DNA from: Schistosoma mansoni | Lineage: Eukaryota; Platyhelminthes; Trematoda; Strigeidida; Schistosomatidae | Assembly: GCF_000237925.1 (NCBI RefSeq) | Contig: NC_031495.1 | Coordinates: 3,922,407-3,986,406, forward strand | Direction: 5' to 3' | Length of the DNA: 64,000 bases | Shown: positions 58,986-64,000 of the stretch, one piece after another | Layout: the number at the start of each line of letters is the position of its first letter | Numbering within the stretch: position 1 is the first letter of the stretch | Notes under the pieces: model-generated | What the model saw: the letters and a program-made list of their open reading frames with translations, nothing else | What the model was told of the DNA's origin: nothing | The model's database searches: none | Position numbers and translations under genes: made by a program

Positions 58986-59385
58986 AACATTATCTCTTAA
59001 TTAATCACATAATTTCAGTCAACACTGATCTCTTGTTGATTTCAATGAAAAAGATGATCAATCATTGGATCAATCAAGTAAATATAATGAATAGAAAAGT
59101 ACGCCTTTTACATCTTTCTTTTTGAACATATTCTTCGAAACATATTTCAAAATTGGACCAAACGTTTGATAATTGCTACCTTCAGGAATATAACGGATAT
59201 ACGATGTGAATATATTGAAAAAAAAATCCGAAATATGTAAGGAATAAGGAGTGACAGATTGAGTTACCCCTTCTACTTAGTGTTTCCAACCTGAACATAG
59301 AAAGAAACCATGGCAACAATTTTTTGTCGTAGTTACAAACATATCTCTCTCTTACTTATATCGTTTTCTATCTATCTATTAAAGT
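58986..59385. other. No gene seen
   Basis: AT-rich, unassigned. Confidence 0.35.
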
Positions 59386-59419
59386 CCATTGTAGTGAACA
59401 AAACACTAGTTGGGGACAA

Positions 59420-59578
59420 TCGAATGAGTCAATTGAAGCTAGACCACCATCGAAAACCTACAAGCACTGGACTGCCGTTTCGTCCTATTATGGGACTCCT
59501 CAGTAGTGCACATCCACGATCCCGCACTCGCGAGATTCGAATCCAGAACCTACCAGTATCAAGTTGTACATGTGCTTC
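59420..59578 (-). mobile_element. SINE family S2, reverse copy, 5'-truncated
   Basis: Preceded by a few bases of repeat D ('agttggggacaatcgaatga'). The ribozyme core is intact on the minus strand (CTGAGGA, GAAA, AGTC); one stem I mismatch. Confidence 0.85.
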
Positions 59579-59584
59579 AGAAAA

Positions 59585-60015
59585 TATCGATTATTATCAG
59601 AAGGGATTTTTGTGGATATTATAGTAACTTTAATAGTTGAAATCATGAGTCAAGTGAAGCTAGACCACCATCGAAAACCTGAAAGAACTGGACGACCACT
59701 TCTTCCTATTATGGGACTCCTCAGCAGTGCGCATCCACGATCCCGCACTCGCGAGATTCGAATCCAGGACCTACCAGTCTCGAGCCAGAGCCCTTAACCT
59801 ATAGACCACTGAGCCGGCATCCAACAGTGTTAATGTCTAACTTCAACCAATCCACGATTTTGAGCGACCGTTCACCAATTACTTCAGTGAGTTGATATCT
59901 CTTCAACAGACTTGGTACGTCCACCACTGGCCACTGCTTCCCACTAGAACTCAAGGAATTGACTCCTGATTTCAACAGTGAAAATACTAAATTCTCCACA
60001 AAACCCCCTCTGATC
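59585..60015 (-). mobile_element. SINE family S2, full-length reverse copy
   Basis: Lies head-to-tail behind the previous copy. Ribozyme 3' part diverged ('cgaccacttcttccta'). The leader is followed by another forward tail end ('actcctgatttcaacagtga'). Confidence 0.85.
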
Positions 60016-60305
60016 TACAATCGAATGTATTTAAGCACAAAATTACAGACTATCTCACTAAATTCTGATGACCATACAGTGAACAGTTCATTTGCAAAAT
60101 AACCATCAGTTGTCTCAATCTTAACTGTTCCTTCTGTAAATATCAGTCCATCTTCTCTGATTTCATTGTTCATGAATTTTCATACCGATTGCGCTTCATT
60201 CCTGTTTGTTCCTTATCGATCTTCTACCAAACTACATTCTATGTCTGACCCTCATTATATACTACTTATATGGATATAAGTAGACCACATCACACTACAA
60301 GTTAG
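60016..60305 (+). repeat. Dispersed repeat D, copy 5
   Basis: From 'caatcgaatgtatttaagca' to 'tggatataagtagaccacat'. Closest to copy 2 at 12895. Confidence 0.8.
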
Positions 60306-61109
60306 ATTAGTTTTTTTTTAGAATATGAAACCAGATAGTTTTCATTTTTTACCCCAATTACTAATAATTATGACCTTATCTGTCATTTGTTCGACTTCAT
60401 CTTTAATAATGAAATAAGTATAAACCTCAACCACTATGTTTTCGTCTAGTTATGTTTACTTCCACATGATTGCCTAAATGTATAAATCAATTCCACGCGA
60501 GAACTTTCACGTTAAGTGGTTACTTTTTTTGTGCAGAAATCCATATATTACATAACTAAATAATCACTTGGAAGTAAACACATATAAATGACTAGAGTTG
60601 ATGGCCTATGTTTATGTAGATCTTTGTCATAAGTTGTAAATCAGTAACAACAGAGAGTATCATGTAACTGTACATTATTCACAATCACCTACTAGATAGT
60701 CTCATTTAATTTACAACTCCTGATACAGAGTAACATTAACCAACACATCATAATTGAAAAAAAATCAAGTATCTTTGAAGATCTGTTACATCCTAGTACA
60801 ATACTAACCTAAGTCAGACTCGCATGATCCTCCTTCTAGGATTGAACCTAGAATATTTATATATATCGGAAAATCCTTGGTCTTTAAATACCTAAAATCC
60901 CGTAATTCGAATATCCATAATTTCAACATTCTCTATGAATTTTTCTGTGAATAAATGCGGAACGTCATAGATATTAAATAACTTCGTCATCAGTTCTGAA
61001 CTCACTCTTCTTATTTTACATAAACATAATTCCAGGCGTATAATACAATAAATGTAGTCTTCATTATATACTAAGTATTAATGAAAGATATCCCAAAATC
61101 ATTGAACCT
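60306..61109. other. No gene seen
   Basis: AT-rich, unassigned. Confidence 0.4.
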
Positions 61110-61260
61110 GAAACTTGAACTCGTGGATGCGCACCGCTGAGGAGTCCTACACTAAGATGAAACCGCTGTCCAGTGCTTCTAGGTTTTCCATAGTGACCTA
61201 GCTTCAATTGACTATAATATCCACAAAAACCCCTTCTGATATTAATCGATATTTTCTGAA
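61110..61260 (+). mobile_element. SINE family S2, forward 3' half
   Basis: 'gcgcaccgctgaggagtcct' and GATGAAACCG, then tail 'tagcttcaattgac'. Core nearly intact, stem I weakened. Confidence 0.8.
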
Positions 61261-61544
61261 GCACATGTATAACTTGAAACTAAAACATGGTATACATTAA
61301 AGAAAAAGATACTCTAAGGAAGTTCTAAAGTTACTCTTTACACCCTGATGTATCTTTGAAGTACACAATGATATAAGTTTTGAAATGCATACAACTTATT
61401 TACATAAGTTTATTTTTAATCATATAACCAATCTATTCATTAAAACAATGTATAAACAATTAGAAACATGGAAGTGTATACAATAGATTAAATAAACAAA
61501 GTATATGAAAGATGCATACATCATATGACCATCAGACGAATATA
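61261..61544. other. No gene seen
   Basis: AT-rich sequence, unassigned. Confidence 0.3.
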
Positions 61545-61862
61545 GGTATCACAATTTGATTTAATTAAGAGTATTATGATGTATACTGTTGATGTCGACA
61601 GATATAAGTAGTATATAGCATCGATTGGATATGTAATGTATGGAGATAGAAGGTTGAAAAGATTGAAGAGAAGAGAATGAGAACAGAAAGTGATTGGTGT
61701 GGAAATGAAGAAACAATAAAATCTAAAACAACTGATAGACATTTTGTAAATGAAGTATTTACTGTATGGTTCTCGGATTTTATCTAGACATTCTGTAATT
61801 TTGTATTCAGATGCATTCCGTTGTCCACAAAAAGGTGCTCTCGTTCATTACAATATGATTGT
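61545..61862 (-). repeat. Dispersed repeat D, copy 6, reverse
   Basis: Starts 'ctgttgatgtcgacagatat' and ends near 'ctctcgttcattaca'. Confidence 0.75.
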
Positions 61863-61864
61863 TT

Positions 61865-62075
61865 AGTTGAGATGGTGGTTAAAGGTAGTCAACAAGAAAC
61901 CCTGAACCTACGTTTCGTGCTATTTGGCACTCATCAGCAAGGTGTACCTGTAGTCTTGAGGGAACTGATGCTCCCTGACTGATTCGATACCGTATCACCT
62001 AGCTTCACAGTCCGAGACGTTACCACTGAGCTATATGAACCACGTGATGACCTCCAGTAGGACTGAAATTGTCTA
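61865..62075 (-). mobile_element. SINE family S3, reverse copy with intact ribozyme core
   Basis: Minus strand: A-box-like 'tatagctcagtggtaacgtc', B-box-like 'cggtatcgaatcagtc', then the ribozyme and a tail to 'ctttaaccaccatctc'. The best S3 copy in the window. Confidence 0.8.
61899..61943 (-). ncRNA. Hammerhead ribozyme in SINE S3
   Basis: Minus strand: stem I ACCTTG/CAGGGT (one T-G pair), core CTGATGA, stem II GTGC/GCAC with loop CAAATA, core GAAA, short stem III and cleavage triplet GTT before CAGGGT. The loop of stem II is the same as in Sm-alpha. Confidence 0.65.
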
Positions 62076-62540
62076 GTTTTCCATTCGATTATTAAGTACT
62101 TTTAGTAGAACATCTTATTTTCCTATAAGGAATTCTAAGTGTATGTATATTTGACTAATTTATGATCAACTTCTTTTTGCTTAAAGAGCACTTTGAACAG
62201 ACTAATCGATATTATCTTCAATTCAATTGAAGTGAAGATATATAGCTCAGGTGAGTGATTTTACTGTTGCCTTTTTATCTTTTATTGTCGTTTCTAGTAA
62301 TAATAACAGTGCTCAGTTCAAGTTTGAAGCTACGATTTCATACTGCTGAAGTATTCTTAGCTGACGTACGTTCTTTATATGAATTACACTTAATACATAT
62401 CCATTTGTTAGCATTTAGAAACTTTATAAAATTCAAAATACAATACAACTTTGCTTTCATTGTTGACATTAATTTATGACGACCATTTTTGCATATTAAT
62501 AATACTACTGTAGTGAATGGAGACTGGATGGGAACAACTA
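62076..62540. other. No gene seen
   Basis: Contains 'gtagctcaggtg'-like sequence near 62238 related to the unassigned repeat at 32056. The rest is AT-rich. Confidence 0.35.
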
Positions 62541-62544
62541 ATTT

Positions 62545-63066
62545 ATTCACTTAGTATTGTTTGTTTGAATCTTCCCATTGATGTTTAGGACTGCAAATGG
62601 TCAGTCTCTAATTGGCATATGTGCATACTGTGCGTATTGCCTCGATAAAGCCTTATTTCACAAGCATGGTCAGCAAAGATAGATAGTGGCTAGCAGAGGA
62701 ATCCAGTTTGACGCGCGCTTCGTCGTATTTGGGACTCGTCAGCTGGATGTACCTGCATCTCACTTGCGTTGTCATTCACTACACCGTTCGCTTCTGATCA
62801 ATTGCAGTCCTAAATATAAATTGTAAGCATTAAGTAAATAGTATAAAGTGAATTTAAACTTCACCCCAATGCACAAGCAAGTGGCTATCAGGACTCTGTA
62901 CCTAACTGGATAACGCGGTGGCGTTTGACGCCAAAGGTAGTGGGTCAGAATCCCAGAGTGAACATCATCTCTGAGACGCAGGTACATCCATTTGAAGAGT
63001 CCCAAATACGACGAAAAGTGCGTCAAACTGGATTCCACTGCTAGCCACTATCCCATCTTTGCTTAA
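62545..63066. mobile_element. S1 (Sm-alpha type) fold-back pair, two long arms
   Basis: Reverse copy 62545-62765 and forward copy about 62870-63066, tails outward at neither side but meeting around the 5' parts ('cccaatgcacaagcaagtgg'). Each arm has a ribozyme; the forward one has lost part of the core. Confidence 0.85.
62701..62748 (-). ncRNA. Hammerhead ribozyme of the Sm-alpha type
   Basis: Minus strand: ATCCAG, CTGACGA, stem II with loop CAAATA, then CGAAG in place of CGAAA and the GTC triplet. The three bases AAA lie between the GTC and CTGGAT, a bulge relative to the well-known Sm-alpha ribozyme. Core mostly intact; activity doubtful. Confidence 0.5.
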
Positions 63067-63325
63067 CTAATTTATTGTTTACATGCGATATTACACAGCA
63101 CCTTTGTAAAATATGAAAATCATATATTAAATACATCATTTTGATATCTTCTTTGAGTTTTCCTTTACAATCTACATCATCCTTATAATTCTGTTGTTAT
63201 TCTAAAAGCTCTCCACTTTCCTTTCTGTTCTCTTTATTTCTTTTGCTAGTAAGCATTCCACACCCTATTTCTGCTACATTTTACTTATATCTATCCACAA
63301 TAGAAGTGCACACCACACTATTACA
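63067..63325 (+). repeat. Dispersed repeat D, copy 7, partial
   Basis: From 'atttattgtttacatgcga' to 'acttatatctatccacaata'; diverged. Confidence 0.55.
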
Positions 63326-63414
63326 GGACAAGGTAAAAGTATTATTATTATCATATTACTCTTTAATCAATAAATCCATCTTATTTCAAGGCTTTTCATC
63401 AACTGCAAACAGAT

Positions 63415-63600
63415 TAAATTTACTTGCTTACTTACAACTCTCACCTCTCGTGGAGGAGCATAGGTCACTCACCAGCATTTTCCATCTAGCTCTGTCATGG
63501 GCAATTCTTTCCAGATGGTTCCAGTTACCTATTCATCCTTTTGATGTTTACTTCCGATTCTCGATGCAAAGTGTTCTTCGGTCTTTCTTTATACCGTTCC
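63415..63600 (-). mobile_element. LINE family B, 3' terminal fragment, reverse
   Basis: Reverse complement of 'aggagcataggtcactcacc' onward matches the LINE B end; tail 'taagtaagcaagtaa' at 63415-63430. Confidence 0.7.
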
Positions 63601-63609
63601 TTAAAGTGC

Positions 63610-63680
63610 TACCGCTCCATGAATCGAACCTGAGCCGCCTGGGTGAAAACCAGGAATTCTAACCACTAAATCACCTGGTA
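63610..63680 (-). tRNA. tRNA-Glu(UUC)-like sequence, probably a pseudogene
   Basis: Minus strand, 71 nt. The anticodon arm CCTGG-TTTTCAC-CCAGG is perfect with anticodon TTC (Glu). The D arm (ATTT/GAAT, loop 'agtggtta') pairs, and the T loop TTCGATT is canonical with 4 of 5 stem pairs. The acceptor stem pairs only in its outer 4 of 7 positions. A and B boxes are present. Either a decayed tRNA-Glu gene or the head of a tRNA-derived element. Confidence 0.7.
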
Positions 63681-64000
63681 ATATCATTACAAACATCAAC
63701 GAAATCTATTTGGAAATGTTATAGAAGCTAGGGGAAACAATATATTCAACATAATAGTTCAGATTGATTAGTATTGACATGGATTAAGATGAAATCATAA
63801 ATAAAGGGAGAAGAGATGAAGTTGTAAGTAATAATAAAGAGATAATGTTTAAAAACAATTTGTGAACAAACGAATGATAATCCAGGCACCTAATTGACAT
63901 AGAACTAACGCTAACGTTGTGAGTGAATGACAGTGAAATATTTCATATTTTAAGTTATCAACTACTGTAATTGGTGAACGTTAGAGTATTATAACTAACT
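63681..64000. other. No gene seen
   Basis: AT-rich, unassigned. Confidence 0.4.

Noticed and set aside
63418-63662. Plus-strand frame of 139 codons ending in this stretch
   Set aside because: It crosses repeat D, a reverse LINE B end and the tRNA-Glu-like sequence.
1-64000. CRISPR arrays, bacterial operons or phage genes
   Set aside because: No spaced direct repeats of that kind; the window is clearly animal nuclear DNA with spliced genes.

Overview
This is an AT-rich, intron- and repeat-dominated window from a flatworm nuclear genome, almost certainly a schistosome. The main reasons are copies of the S-mansoni-alpha (Sm-alpha) SINE with its hammerhead ribozyme, a Penelope-like element with a GIY-YIG domain, two non-LTR retrotransposon families with short tandem 3' tails, and host genes with introns of 31-50 nt and a 24-nt micro-exon. 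The species cannot be fixed from sequence alone. Four scaffold gaps of exactly 200 N (5152, 25432, 29537, 55026) interrupt it.

Host genes, all built by hand from open frames plus GT/AG sites whose phases agree: (1) the last exon of a tetraspanin (10-590, +); (2) a short RGG-type C-terminal fragment (4239-4391, +); (3) a five-exon, 167-residue single-pass membrane protein candidate (8206-9855, +); (4) a 24-nt micro-exon plus a 79-nt exon (11994-12243, +); (5) a six-exon, 338-residue coiled-coil protein (28398 down to 15581, -); (6) a receptor of the mannose-6-phosphate-receptor-homology (MRH) type on the minus strand between about 46.9 and 40.3 kb, ending in a tail with a DDILLAL terminus; (7) a terminal exon at 51533-51681 (+) whose phase fits the exon pair in (4), so (5) and (6) may lie nested in a 39-kb intron.

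Layout. 0-5 kb: tetraspanin end, Penelope fragment, repeat D. 5-15 kb: small host exons among SINE and LINE debris. 15-30 kb: the coiled-coil gene with SINE-filled introns, two inverted-repeat structures beside gaps, and a tetranucleotide microsatellite. 30-38 kb: the best-preserved LINE (32.5-34.0 kb), repeat E copies and an odd degenerate tandem repeat. 38-47 kb: almost free of the repeats found elsewhere, matching the receptor gene. 47-50 kb: a broken gag-like fossil with direct repeats at its ends and a SINE inserted into one of them. 50-64 kb: dense SINE, LINE and repeat copies and a tRNA-Glu(UUC)-like sequence.

The most notable signal is that three different tRNA-like SINE families (S1 = Sm-alpha type, S2, S3) all carry a hammerhead ribozyme fold just downstream of the Pol III B box, and that many copies occur as fold-back pairs with tails pointing outward. 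S1 is known; I cannot confirm without a search whether S2 and S3 have been described.
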